Of a stretch of 6,223 nucleotides of DNA, positions 1-5,114 are shown one piece after another. Under the pieces are notes generated by a model. It did not search any database and was not told the DNA's origin. It saw only the letters and a list, made by a program, of their open reading frames with translations. How positions within the stretch are numbered: position 1 is the first letter of the stretch; every line of letters begins with the position of its first letter. The position numbers were made by a program, and so were the translations under genes. The DNA is from Desulfomonile tiedjei (GTDB taxonomy: Bacteria > Desulfobacterota > Desulfomonilia > Desulfomonilales > Desulfomonilaceae). The stretch is taken from assembly GCA_020718965.1 (NCBI GenBank), contig DYRE01000137.1, positions 1 through 6,223 on the forward strand. The letters are read 5' to 3'.

Positions 1-58
1 GAACAAGGGGAAAAGGGGCGAACTCAAGGATCGTCATCGAAACACTCTTTTAGGCTGA
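1..58 (+). CDS. nrdD: Anaerobic ribonucleoside-triphosphate reductase (class III), C-terminal fragment
   Basis: Only the last 18 complete codons and the stop (TGA 56-58) are present, and the gene enters from the left edge. Reading from base 2 gives NKGKRGELKDRHRNTLLG. Base 1 (g) would complete a TGG Trp codon. This matches the conserved NrdD tail, where a W-N-K-G-K-x-x-E-x-x-D-R block follows the glycyl-radical and zinc-cysteine region. NrdD makes deoxyribonucleoside triphosphates from ribonucleotides under anoxia using a glycyl radical. The radical glycine and the Cys4 zinc site must lie just outside the window. The call is supported by context: a redoxin and the cognate activase NrdG follow on the same strand. 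With so few residues the identification depends on both the tail motif and the neighbours. Confidence 0.82.
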   Translation, partial: NKGKRGELKDRHRNTLLG

Positions 59-170
59 TGCTTAACAGAGGGTCGGCATAGCCGAACAAACTCAGTTTAG
101 TTACCAGGACTAAACGAAACCACGGTTCAACAGAGTAGGCCTAAACCTTTAAAGAATATGGAGGCGGATA
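59..170 (+). other. nrdD-redoxin spacer with small inverted repeats
   Basis: This 112-base spacer contains TCGGC (73-77) facing GCCGA (81-85) across a 3-base loop. It also contains GTTTAG (95-100) facing CTAAAC (110-115) across a 9-base loop. A second CTAAAC at 141-146 could pair with the same GTTTAG, so two alternative hairpins are possible. AACAGAG occurs twice (64-70, 129-135). No hairpin is followed by a T-run, so none is a convincing intrinsic terminator. I recognise no riboswitch family and no good promoter here. It may be an untranslated mRNA segment between co-transcribed genes. Confidence 0.4.
160..164 (+). promoter_or_regulatory. Ribosome binding site of the redoxin gene
   Basis: GGAGG lies 6 bases before the GTG at 171. 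This strong Shine-Dalgarno sequence decides the non-ATG start of the small redoxin gene. Confidence 0.8.
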
Positions 171-422
171 GTGACATATCTATTCACAAAACAGGGATGC
201 GTGAAATGTGACTGGGTCAAAGACCAGGTTGATTTGCAGAGCATATCGGATGTTCAGGTGTTGCAGTTGGATTCTGAGAATTCAGAGGCGCTGGCGCTTT
301 TGGCCTATTATGAGTGTGTCGCTCTTTCAGAGAAAAAGCTTCCGATTTTGGTCTCAGATGACGCCGGTATTATTACTAGCGTGGGAGACATCAAGAATTA
401 TCTCGTGAATATAGATTCTTAG
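171..422 (+). CDS. Glutaredoxin-like small redoxin of the nrdD-nrdG locus
   Basis: This 83-residue protein starts at GTG behind a strong GGAGG. Its N-terminus has the thioredoxin-fold pattern: a short beta strand (MTYLFTK) followed by a C-x-x-C active site (CVKC, Cys10 and Cys13), then a helix. A later K-L-P-I-L stretch puts Pro58 where redoxins have the cis-proline facing the active site. The length suits NrdH/glutaredoxin-type proteins (75-90 residues). There is no signal peptide, so it should be cytosolic. It sits between nrdD and nrdG, so its likely job is passing electrons to the active-site disulfide of the reductase. That role is known for class III enzymes that use a redoxin rather than formate, but it is inferred here from position. 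The active site is neither CPYC nor the CGPC of thioredoxin, so I give no gene symbol. An extra cysteine, Cys49, lies outside the motif. Confidence 0.8.
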   Translation: MTYLFTKQGCVKCDWVKDQVDLQSISDVQVLQLDSENSEALALLAYYECVALSEKKLPILVSDDAGIITSVGDIKNYLVNIDS

Positions 423-442
423 AGTTTTCTGATTTTGTGCGT

Positions 443-476
443 TGGTAGGATTTGATCAGGGTATTGAATCCTACCA
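443..476 (+). repeat. Perfect 10-bp inverted repeat between redoxin and nrdG
   Basis: TGGTAGGATT (443-452) is exactly complementary to AATCCTACCA (467-476), with a 14-base loop. As RNA this is a stable stem. The sequence after it is CACACATATT rather than a T-run, so it does not look like a normal intrinsic terminator. It ends 28 bases before the nrdG start and could act as a processing or attenuation element, or as a protein-binding site. Confidence 0.6.
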
Positions 477-504
477 CACATATTAGTTTAGAGATCAGAA
501 TCAT

Positions 505-1230
505 GTGGTTAAACAGATGAAATTGCCTAAAATTAAAGGATTTTTGCCGGTTTCTATGCTGGATTGGCCGGGGAAAGTCTGCTCAGTTATATTTCTTGGA
601 GGATGCTCTTTTCGCTGTCCAGCCTGTCACAACCACAAGCTTGTCCTGGCTCCCGAAGATTGCGAGGACATTGCCCTTTCACATGTGACAAATTTTCTTC
701 GAGAGAAGTCTGGTTGGGTTGATGGAGTTACAATTACCGGAGGGGAGCCGACTTGTCATTCCGGGCTACCTGAGTTGGTTCGTATATTTCGTCAACTAGA
801 GCTTGATGTAAAAATAGATACCAACGGATTTAACCCGTCTATGCTTGAAAGACTCATCAAAGAGAAATTAATCAGCGCTGTCTCCATGGACATTAAAGCC
901 CCTCTGGAGGTGAATATCTATTCAAGGTTGGCCGGGGTTGATGTTGACCTGAACGAAATACGGAGGAGCGTAGAACTTCTAAAGACCTCTGGTATTCGAG
1001 CTTTTTTCAGAACTACTGTAATTCCTGGACTGGTTGGTGAGCAAGAACTGCGTTCTATACGTGAAGAGCTTGGGAATTCGTGCCTATATTCGGTTCAAAG
1101 GTTCAGAAACCTCGATACCCTTGATCCCGAATTTGGAAAGATTCCTTCACTGGACCTCGAGATTTTCGATTCTCTACAAATGCAATTTCAGCGTAAATTT
1201 TCTGACTTTCCTAGGCATTCAATTAGTTGA
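505..1230 (+). CDS. nrdG: Anaerobic ribonucleoside-triphosphate reductase activating protein (radical SAM)
   Basis: This 241-residue cytosolic radical-SAM enzyme cleaves S-adenosylmethionine with a [4Fe-4S] cluster and uses the radical to create the glycyl radical on NrdD. The cluster motif C-x3-C-x2-C is C34, C38, C41 (CSFRCPACHN). The SAM-binding GGEP is at 79-82, and there is a D-W-P-G-K block at 20-24 where this family has D-x-P-G-K. A KIDTNG strand and the S-M-D-I-K-A-P stretch further on also match the family. The length fits the roughly 230-residue branch of NrdG-like activases rather than the shorter E. coli type. The start is uncertain: GTG at 505 is the first possible in-frame start after a TAG at 484-486, and ATG at 517 (237 residues) is an equally good alternative. 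Neither has a clear Shine-Dalgarno sequence. Its position after nrdD and the redoxin fixes the substrate as the local NrdD. Confidence 0.9.
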   Translation: MVKQMKLPKIKGFLPVSMLDWPGKVCSVIFLGGCSFRCPACHNHKLVLAPEDCEDIALSHVTNFLREKSGWVDGVTITGGEPTCHSGLPELVRIFRQLELDVKIDTNGFNPSMLERLIKEKLISAVSMDIKAPLEVNIYSRLAGVDVDLNEIRRSVELLKTSGIRAFFRTTVIPGLVGEQELRSIREELGNSCLYSVQRFRNLDTLDPEFGKIPSLDLEIFDSLQMQFQRKFSDFPRHSIS

Positions 1231-1322
1231 TATTTCTGGACTGAACTTGCGGATTAATCTGACTGGGACCAATGTTTAGAAACAAGTATGTTTCGATGTA
1301 TAAATCTAAGTGATTTCGTCAT
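1231..1322. other. Convergent spacer between nrdG and the SDR gene
   Basis: These 92 bases lie between two converging genes, where a bidirectional terminator would be expected. Only a weak 5-bp stem, GAAAC (1279-1283) with GTTTC (1290-1294), is visible, with no T-run on either side. I see no clear terminator. Confidence 0.4.
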
Positions 1323-2099
1323 CTACATCCCCCATCCCCCCGTCACCTCCAGCACTGCGCCTGTTATATAGCTTGCTTCATCCGACAATAGAAAAACAAC
1401 CGGTCGTGCTATTTCATCCGGGTCGGCCATTCTGGCCAGCGGTGTTTCTCTTACAAAGGCTTCCTGATACTTGGGGCGCATCATTTCCATAATTGTTGGG
1501 GTATTTGTGAGTCCAGGCATTACCGCATTTACCCTAATTCCCTTGCCGCCAAATTCTTTGGCCAGAGACTTTGTCAGGCCAACGATGCCGGCCTTGGCGC
1601 AGCAATATGGCGATTCACCCTTGGTTCCTACTTTTCCGTAAATAGATGATACGTTGACTATCCTGCCATCACCTTCATTCAACATACAAGGTAAGCACGC
1701 GCGAACGCAATTTACTGCACCGAGAACATGGACATTGAATACATCCGAGAAACTATTGTAGTCGAGTTTAAGAAATCCTCCTGGCCGGTCCAAGCCCGCA
1801 TTGTTGACAAGAAGATCGATTTTACCTTGATCAGCTTTTATCTTTTCAACGCAACTGATCACTTGACTGGGTTCAGAAACGTCGCTATGGAGGACCATTC
1901 CTAAACCACCGGCTGACTGAATCATTTCGAGAGTCTCTCTCGCAGTTTCTCTGTTCCAGTCCAGGACCCCCACAAATGCTCCTTCTGCAGCCAATCTAAC
2001 CGCTACGGCGCGTCCAATGCCCTGACCTGCTCCGGTTACCAGAGCAGCTTTGGCTTCCAGTCGTCTGCATGAGGTTTTTGGGAAACTCGCAACTTTCAT
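1323..2099 (-). CDS. Short-chain dehydrogenase/reductase (SDR), classical type
   Basis: This 258-residue Rossmann-fold oxidoreductase has the full classical SDR signature. The nucleotide-binding TGxxxGIG is at 22-29 (TGAGQGIG) and NNAG at 99-102. The catalytic tetrad is Asn122, Ser152, Tyr165 and Lys169 (YCCAK), and the C-terminus ends in the usual ITGAVLEVTGGWGM. Asp47 ends the second beta strand (VLDWN), which in this family favours NAD(H) over NADP(H). It resembles FabG and 3-hydroxyacyl dehydrogenase-like enzymes, but substrate cannot be read from sequence. I therefore give no symbol and would not call it FabG, since no fatty-acid genes are near. The start is the ATG at 2099, with AAGGA 10 bases upstream. 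A TTG 13 codons earlier lacks a usable ribosome binding site. It is transcribed alone, facing nrdG, from its own promoter. Confidence 0.92.
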   Translation of the reverse strand: MKVASFPKTSCRRLEAKAALVTGAGQGIGRAVAVRLAAEGAFVGVLDWNRETARETLEMIQSAGGLGMVLHSDVSEPSQVISCVEKIKADQGKIDLLVNNAGLDRPGGFLKLDYNSFSDVFNVHVLGAVNCVRACLPCMLNEGDGRIVNVSSIYGKVGTKGESPYCCAKAGIVGLTKSLAKEFGGKGIRVNAVMPGLTNTPTIMEMMRPKYQEAFVRETPLARMADPDEIARPVVFLLSDEASYITGAVLEVTGGWGM

Positions 2100-2109
2100 G
2101 TAAATGGAT

Positions 2110-2114
2110 TCCTT
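2110..2114 (-). promoter_or_regulatory. Ribosome binding site of the SDR gene
   Basis: On the minus strand AAGGA lies 10 bases before the ATG at 2099. It supports that start over the TTG at 2138. Confidence 0.5.
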
Positions 2115-2160
2115 TTTATTTATGGGGTTTAAATTCAACTCTTTTTTACCAGAGCCAAGT

Positions 2161-2189
2161 ATCCTATTATTTCATCGAACCAATGCCAA
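2161..2189 (-). promoter_or_regulatory. Predicted sigma70-type promoter of the SDR gene
   Basis: On the minus strand, TTGGCA (2189-2184, 5 of 6 matches to the -35 consensus) is followed by a 17-base spacer and TAGGAT (2166-2161, 4 of 6 matches to the -10 consensus). This gives a leader of roughly 55 bases before the ATG at 2099. Its -35 box lies back to back with that of the divergent promoter. Confidence 0.45.
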
Positions 2190-2208
2190 CACATTATTTT
2201 TTTGTTTC

Positions 2209-2237
2209 TTGACAACATCGTATCTGAATGTTTCAAT
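2209..2237 (+). promoter_or_regulatory. Predicted sigma70-type promoter of the DRTGG / CBS-HATPase genes
   Basis: A perfect TTGACA (2209-2214) is followed by a 17-base spacer and TTCAAT (2232-2237, 4 of 6 matches to TATAAT). Transcription would begin near 2244, giving a leader of about 30 bases before the ATG at 2275. Confidence 0.5.
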
Positions 2238-2274
2238 AATTTGTTTTTAATGGGGTTTTTATGACGGAGAAAAC

Positions 2275-2646
2275 ATGAACATTCGGGAAATGGTCGAAGT
2301 GCTGAACGGGAAAATCCTTGTCCAGAATCATAACCCGGATGAAGAATTACCACGCGGTGGGGCGGCGGATTTAATGAGTGATGTTCTGGCCTTTGGCTCA
2401 GAAGGGATGGTTCTGCTTACCGGGCTGACTAATCCGCAGGTTGTCAGAACGGCGGAAATGGCAGGAGTCAATGTCATAGTATTTGTACGCGACAAAACTC
2501 CCCCTCCTGAAACCCTTGAATTGGCGCGTGATTCCTGCATATCTCTGGTCAGAACCAGCTACACTATGTATGAAGCGTGTGGAAGACTTTACCAAGCGGG
2601 GCTACCCGGTCGCGGACCGGTAAAAATTGAAAATAATTCCTGGTGA
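2275..2646 (+). CDS. DRTGG-domain protein
   Basis: This 123-residue soluble protein consists of little more than one DRTGG domain. The family is also found next to CBS domains and in phosphotransacetylase-like and HPr-kinase-related proteins, and its biochemical role is unknown. I recognise it from the typical run LLTGLTNPQVVRTAEMAGV near residues 42-60, the hydrophobic V-I-V-F-V-R-D-K strand after it, and the S-L-V-R-T-S-Y-T-M-Y-E-A-C-G-R-L-Y block near the end. No catalytic motif, membrane segment or signal peptide is seen. The start ATG has GGAG 5 bases upstream, and a good promoter lies just before it. The stop is followed after one base by the start of the CBS-HATPase gene, so the two should be translated together and probably work together in signalling. 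I infer a ligand-sensing role. Confidence 0.8.
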   Translation: MNIREMVEVLNGKILVQNHNPDEELPRGGAADLMSDVLAFGSEGMVLLTGLTNPQVVRTAEMAGVNVIVFVRDKTPPPETLELARDSCISLVRTSYTMYEACGRLYQAGLPGRGPVKIENNSW

Positions 2647-2647
2647 C

Positions 2648-3589
2648 ATGTCAACTCAAGAAATCACTAAAGTTCAGGAACTGATTTACACGACTCGAGT
2701 GGAATCGGTCATGGCTCCTAATGTAATCGCTATTGATCCGTCATCCAGCATGGGGCAGGTGAAAGACCTGATGCGGGATAAACACATTTCCGGCGCTCCT
2801 GTTGTAAAAGGGAAACAAGTCATAGGCATTGTCACCATAAGAGATGTCATTCGATCGATGGAGGAGGGTAAGCTGGATTTTCTCGTAACGGATCTTATGA
2901 CCACAGATGTAAGAACCGTCTCCAAAGATTCAATGGTGACCGATGTAGTGAAAAATCTTGGCCAACAGGGCTTCAGTCGACTCCCAGTAGTTGATCAAAA
3001 CGGGGATCTTGTTGGAATAGTTACAGCGGGAACACTTATTCGCTCCCTGCTCAAGCAAATGGATAAGAGTTTCCAACGGAACGAGGCTGAAAAGCTTTAC
3101 ACCTACAGGGCGAGTCACATATTCCAGGATATATCTTCAGATGACACGAGCCTCCTGTTGCGGTTCTTTGTCAATGAACGTGATTTTGATAACGCGGGCA
3201 AGGCTTCAAGTTTGATAAAAAGATCCTTGCAAAGGCTTATGTTGCGTCCCCAGATCGTCAGACGGGTCGGAGTGGCCGTCTATGAAGCCGAAATGAATTT
3301 GGTCATTCATACGGATATAGGTGGAGAAATAACAGTTGAAGTAAGGAAAGACAGGGTGAACATCTCTACGGTAGATCATGGGCCAGGCATAGGGGATCTA
3401 AAACAGGTTCTTCAGCCAGGTTTTTCAACAGCTCCGGAGTGGATCAGGGACATGGGTTTTGGCGCCGGAATGGGGCTTGCAAATATTAGGAGAGTCTCAG
3501 ATGTCATGAAATTGACGTCGGCCCCAGGAGAGGGAACGCGACTGGAGATTGTCTTTAATTTTCAAAATGAATCGTTGGACAATATGTAG
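2648..3589 (+). CDS. Tandem CBS-domain protein with RsbW-like HATPase domain
   Basis: This 313-residue soluble signalling protein has two CBS domains, at about 18-70 and 80-137. CBS pairs usually bind adenine nucleotides. After a linker (about 138-200) comes an HATPase_c domain at about 200-305. Its ATP-binding boxes are visible: an N box with Glu213 and Asn217 (E-A-E-M-N), a G1 box D-H-G-P-G-I-G at 243-249, and a G2 box G-F-G-A-G-M-G-L at 270-277. The absence of a phosphoacceptor-His dimerisation domain and the E-x3-N box resemble anti-sigma-factor Ser kinases such as RsbW more than full sensor histidine kinases. The ATG at 2648 is preferred because it lies one base after the DRTGG stop and suits translational coupling. 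An in-frame TTG at 2627 would add 7 residues inside the upstream gene and has no good ribosome binding site. Its target is unknown; sensing of AMP/ATP state is inference. Confidence 0.85.
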   Translation: MSTQEITKVQELIYTTRVESVMAPNVIAIDPSSSMGQVKDLMRDKHISGAPVVKGKQVIGIVTIRDVIRSMEEGKLDFLVTDLMTTDVRTVSKDSMVTDVVKNLGQQGFSRLPVVDQNGDLVGIVTAGTLIRSLLKQMDKSFQRNEAEKLYTYRASHIFQDISSDDTSLLLRFFVNERDFDNAGKASSLIKRSLQRLMLRPQIVRRVGVAVYEAEMNLVIHTDIGGEITVEVRKDRVNISTVDHGPGIGDLKQVLQPGFSTAPEWIRDMGFGAGMGLANIRRVSDVMKLTSAPGEGTRLEIVFNFQNESLDNM

Positions 3590-3601
3590 TCCACAAAAAG
3601 C

Positions 3602-3628
3602 TTGACTGTTCGTCAGCAATAATTTAAT
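3602..3628 (+). promoter_or_regulatory. Possible promoter of the nuo operon
   Basis: TTGACT (3602-3607) and TTTAAT (3623-3628) each match the sigma70 consensus at 5 of 6 positions, but the spacer is only 15 bases. A 17-base spacing gives the poorer TAATGT at 3625. If used, it leaves a leader of over 100 bases before nuoA. Confidence 0.3.
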
Positions 3629-3647
3629 GTTCATTTCATTAACTTCT

Positions 3648-3662
3648 GATTCTTAAAGAATC
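3648..3662 (+). repeat. Inverted repeat upstream of nuoA
   Basis: GATTCTT (3648-3654) and AAGAATC (3656-3662) are perfect inverted arms around a single base. The loop is too short for a good RNA hairpin, so a protein-binding operator just downstream of the possible nuo promoter is the likelier reading if it has any function. Confidence 0.35.
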
Positions 3663-3744
3663 ACAAAACGTTTCAAAATAGGCTGAAAAGAACTAAATCC
3701 TGGTTGGGCTCCCCGGGGGTATCGGCTTTTAACGGAGAAGTCGG

Positions 3745-4101
3745 ATGATTGATAGTTACGTTCCTATCCTGGTTACTATCCTACTTGCCACTTTCATCGG
3801 TTCAGCTATAATCGTTCTTTCCACTGTACTTGCCAAGCGCAACCCTACTCCCATTAAACTCATGCCTTACGAGTGCGGTATGGATCCAATCGGTGGGGCC
3901 AGGCAAAGATTTTCTGTGCGTTTCTTCATCATTGGCATGCTCTTCATTGTTTTTGATATCGAACTTATATTCTTATTCCCGTGGGCAAAAATATTCGATA
4001 AGCTAATGACTTTCGGTTTTATTGAAATGCTCCTCTTTGTGCTCGTCCTTTTGGTCGGCCTAGTCTATGTCTGGAAAAAGGGTGCTCTTGAATGGGAATA
4101 G
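3745..4101 (+). CDS. nuoA: NADH-quinone oxidoreductase (complex I) subunit A
   Basis: This 118-residue inner-membrane subunit of respiratory complex I is part of the membrane arm next to the quinone site. Three membrane segments are visible at about 6-29, 58-79 and 91-109. The conserved loop motif YECG is at 42-45, followed by G-x-A-R-x-R-F-S-V-R-F-F (51-61) and the F-D-I-E motif with the conserved acidic residues Asp71 and Glu73. The length is normal for the family. The start ATG follows GGAG at 3734-3737 with a 7-base spacing. The end overlaps nuoB by 10 bases. It is the first gene of a nuoABCD order and is separated by a 155-base leader from the CBS-HATPase gene. Confidence 0.96.
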   Translation: MIDSYVPILVTILLATFIGSAIIVLSTVLAKRNPTPIKLMPYECGMDPIGGARQRFSVRFFIIGMLFIVFDIELIFLFPWAKIFDKLMTFGFIEMLLFVLVLLVGLVYVWKKGALEWE

Positions 4102-4601
4102 AAAATCACCTCGACAACACTGTTCATGTAACCAATCTAGAATGGTTTGTGAATTGGGCAAGAAAATCCTCCATGTGGCCGCTCGGATTTGGCTTGGCCT
4201 GCTGCGCTTTGGAGATGATAGCGACCTTCGTTAGCCGGTACGACTTGTCGCGATTTGGTATGGAAGTCGCTCGTCCTTCACCCAGGCATGCTGATCTGAT
4301 GATAGTCTCAGGAACTGCTTCCAAGAAGATGCTGCCGGCCGTATTGAGAATTTATGAACAGATGGCCGACCCGAAATGGGTGATAGCCATGGGAGCCTGT
4401 GCTTGTTCTGGAGGCATATACAAGAATTACGCGGTAGTTCAGGGAATAGACCGGTATTTACCCGTCGATGTTTATGTCCCTGGGTGCCCACCGAGGCCAG
4501 AGGCTCTTCTTGACGGAATACTGCAACTTCATGCGAGGGTCATGAAAGAACAATCCATCCGTAACCCTAAACTGAGCGCTATAAAGGTAGCCGGAAGATG
4601 A
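4092..4601 (+). CDS. nuoB: NADH-quinone oxidoreductase (complex I) subunit B
   Basis: This 169-residue peripheral subunit carries the terminal [4Fe-4S] cluster N2, which gives electrons to the quinone. The four cluster ligands are present: adjacent Cys37 and Cys38 in ACCALEM, Cys103 in GAC, and Cys132 in PGCPPRPE. The R-P-S-P-R-H-A-D-L stretch (61-69) and P-K-W-V-I-A-M-G-A-C (94-103) are family hallmarks. A further cysteine, Cys105, lies two residues after ligand Cys103, where related proteins often have Ser or Asn. The start overlaps the last 10 bases of nuoA and the stop overlaps the nuoC start in ATGA, so translation is tightly coupled. The C-terminus is short and basic, as in many non-enteric bacteria. 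Confidence 0.97.
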   Translation: MGIENHLDNTVHVTNLEWFVNWARKSSMWPLGFGLACCALEMIATFVSRYDLSRFGMEVARPSPRHADLMIVSGTASKKMLPAVLRIYEQMADPKWVIAMGACACSGGIYKNYAVVQGIDRYLPVDVYVPGCPPRPEALLDGILQLHARVMKEQSIRNPKLSAIKVAGR

Positions 4602-5089
4602 ACCAGGACCTCATTAAAGATAAACTTACCGAAAAGTTTGGACCGGATTTAAGATTTGATACAACATTTGAGGAAATCAGCGTAGGTGTTCCCGCTGAGA
4701 AAGTCCTAGATTTTTGTTATTACCTGAGAGACGAATCGGAACTTAAATTCGATTTTCTAAGCTTTGTTGCTGGAATTGATCATTACCCGGCGAAGCCTCG
4801 CTTCGAAGTTGTGTATCAGCTTTATTCAGTCAAAAACGTCCAAAGACTGAGGTTGAGAGCTAGAATAGAAGACCAGGAAGGTAAATTGCCTAGCATTGAA
4901 TCTGTCACTAGAATATGGCGAACAGCAGATTGGCATGAGCGAGAGACAGCGGAAATGTTCGGTATAGTTTTCCTGAATCATCCAGACCCGAGAAAATTGC
5001 TTTTGCCTGATGAATGGCAGGCGCATCCTCTCAGAAAAGATTTTCCTTTAGAAGGGACGGAAGAGGACACCCCTGATTTACCCTCTTAG
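4598..5089 (+). CDS. nuoC: NADH-quinone oxidoreductase (complex I) subunit C
   Basis: This 163-residue 30-kDa-type subunit of the connecting arm binds NuoD and helps shape the quinone-proximal module. The signature block is clear: W-R-T-A-D-W-H-E-R-E-T-A-E-M-F-G at 107-122, then H-P-D-P-R-K-L-L-L-P-D-E-W at 128-140 and H-P-L-R-K-D-F-P-L at 143-151. It is a separate gene here, not the nuoCD fusion of E. coli. The length is typical for the separate form. The start overlaps the nuoB stop by 4 bases (ATGA). The short acidic tail after the last motif (EGTEEDTPD) is ordinary for the family. Confidence 0.96.
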   Translation: MNQDLIKDKLTEKFGPDLRFDTTFEEISVGVPAEKVLDFCYYLRDESELKFDFLSFVAGIDHYPAKPRFEVVYQLYSVKNVQRLRLRARIEDQEGKLPSIESVTRIWRTADWHERETAEMFGIVFLNHPDPRKLLLPDEWQAHPLRKDFPLEGTEEDTPDLPS

Positions 5090-5114
5090 AAAACTTTTTG
5101 AGGTAACATAGGTT

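Noticed and set aside
59..170. Riboswitch or tmRNA/tRNA-like element in the nrdD-redoxin spacer
   Set aside because: A GGTTCAA resembling a T-loop is present, but no matching T-stem or other tRNA arms form, and no cobalamin-type conserved box is seen.
1034..1279. 81-codon plus-strand frame inside nrdG
   Set aside because: It overlaps the conserved nrdG frame and shows no domain features.
1279..1294. Hairpin GAAAC/GTTTC as a bidirectional terminator for nrdG and the SDR gene
   Set aside because: The stem is only 5 bp, AT-rich, and lacks a T-run on either strand.
2100..2138. TTG at 2138 as the SDR start, adding 13 residues
   Set aside because: No spaced ribosome binding site precedes it, the extra residues are not part of the SDR fold, and ATG 2099 has AAGGA upstream.
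2135..2353. 72-codon minus-strand open frame over the divergent control region
   Set aside because: It overlaps both promoters and the start of the DRTGG gene and has no family-like features.
2627..2647. TTG at 2627 as the CBS-HATPase start
   Set aside because: It lies within the DRTGG gene without a good ribosome binding site; ATG 2648 directly after that gene's stop is more natural.
3711..3718. CCCCGGGG palindrome before nuoA as a terminator for the CBS-HATPase gene
   Set aside because: A hairpin would have only 3 pairs around a 3-base loop. The TTTT at 3727-3730 is not directly adjacent.
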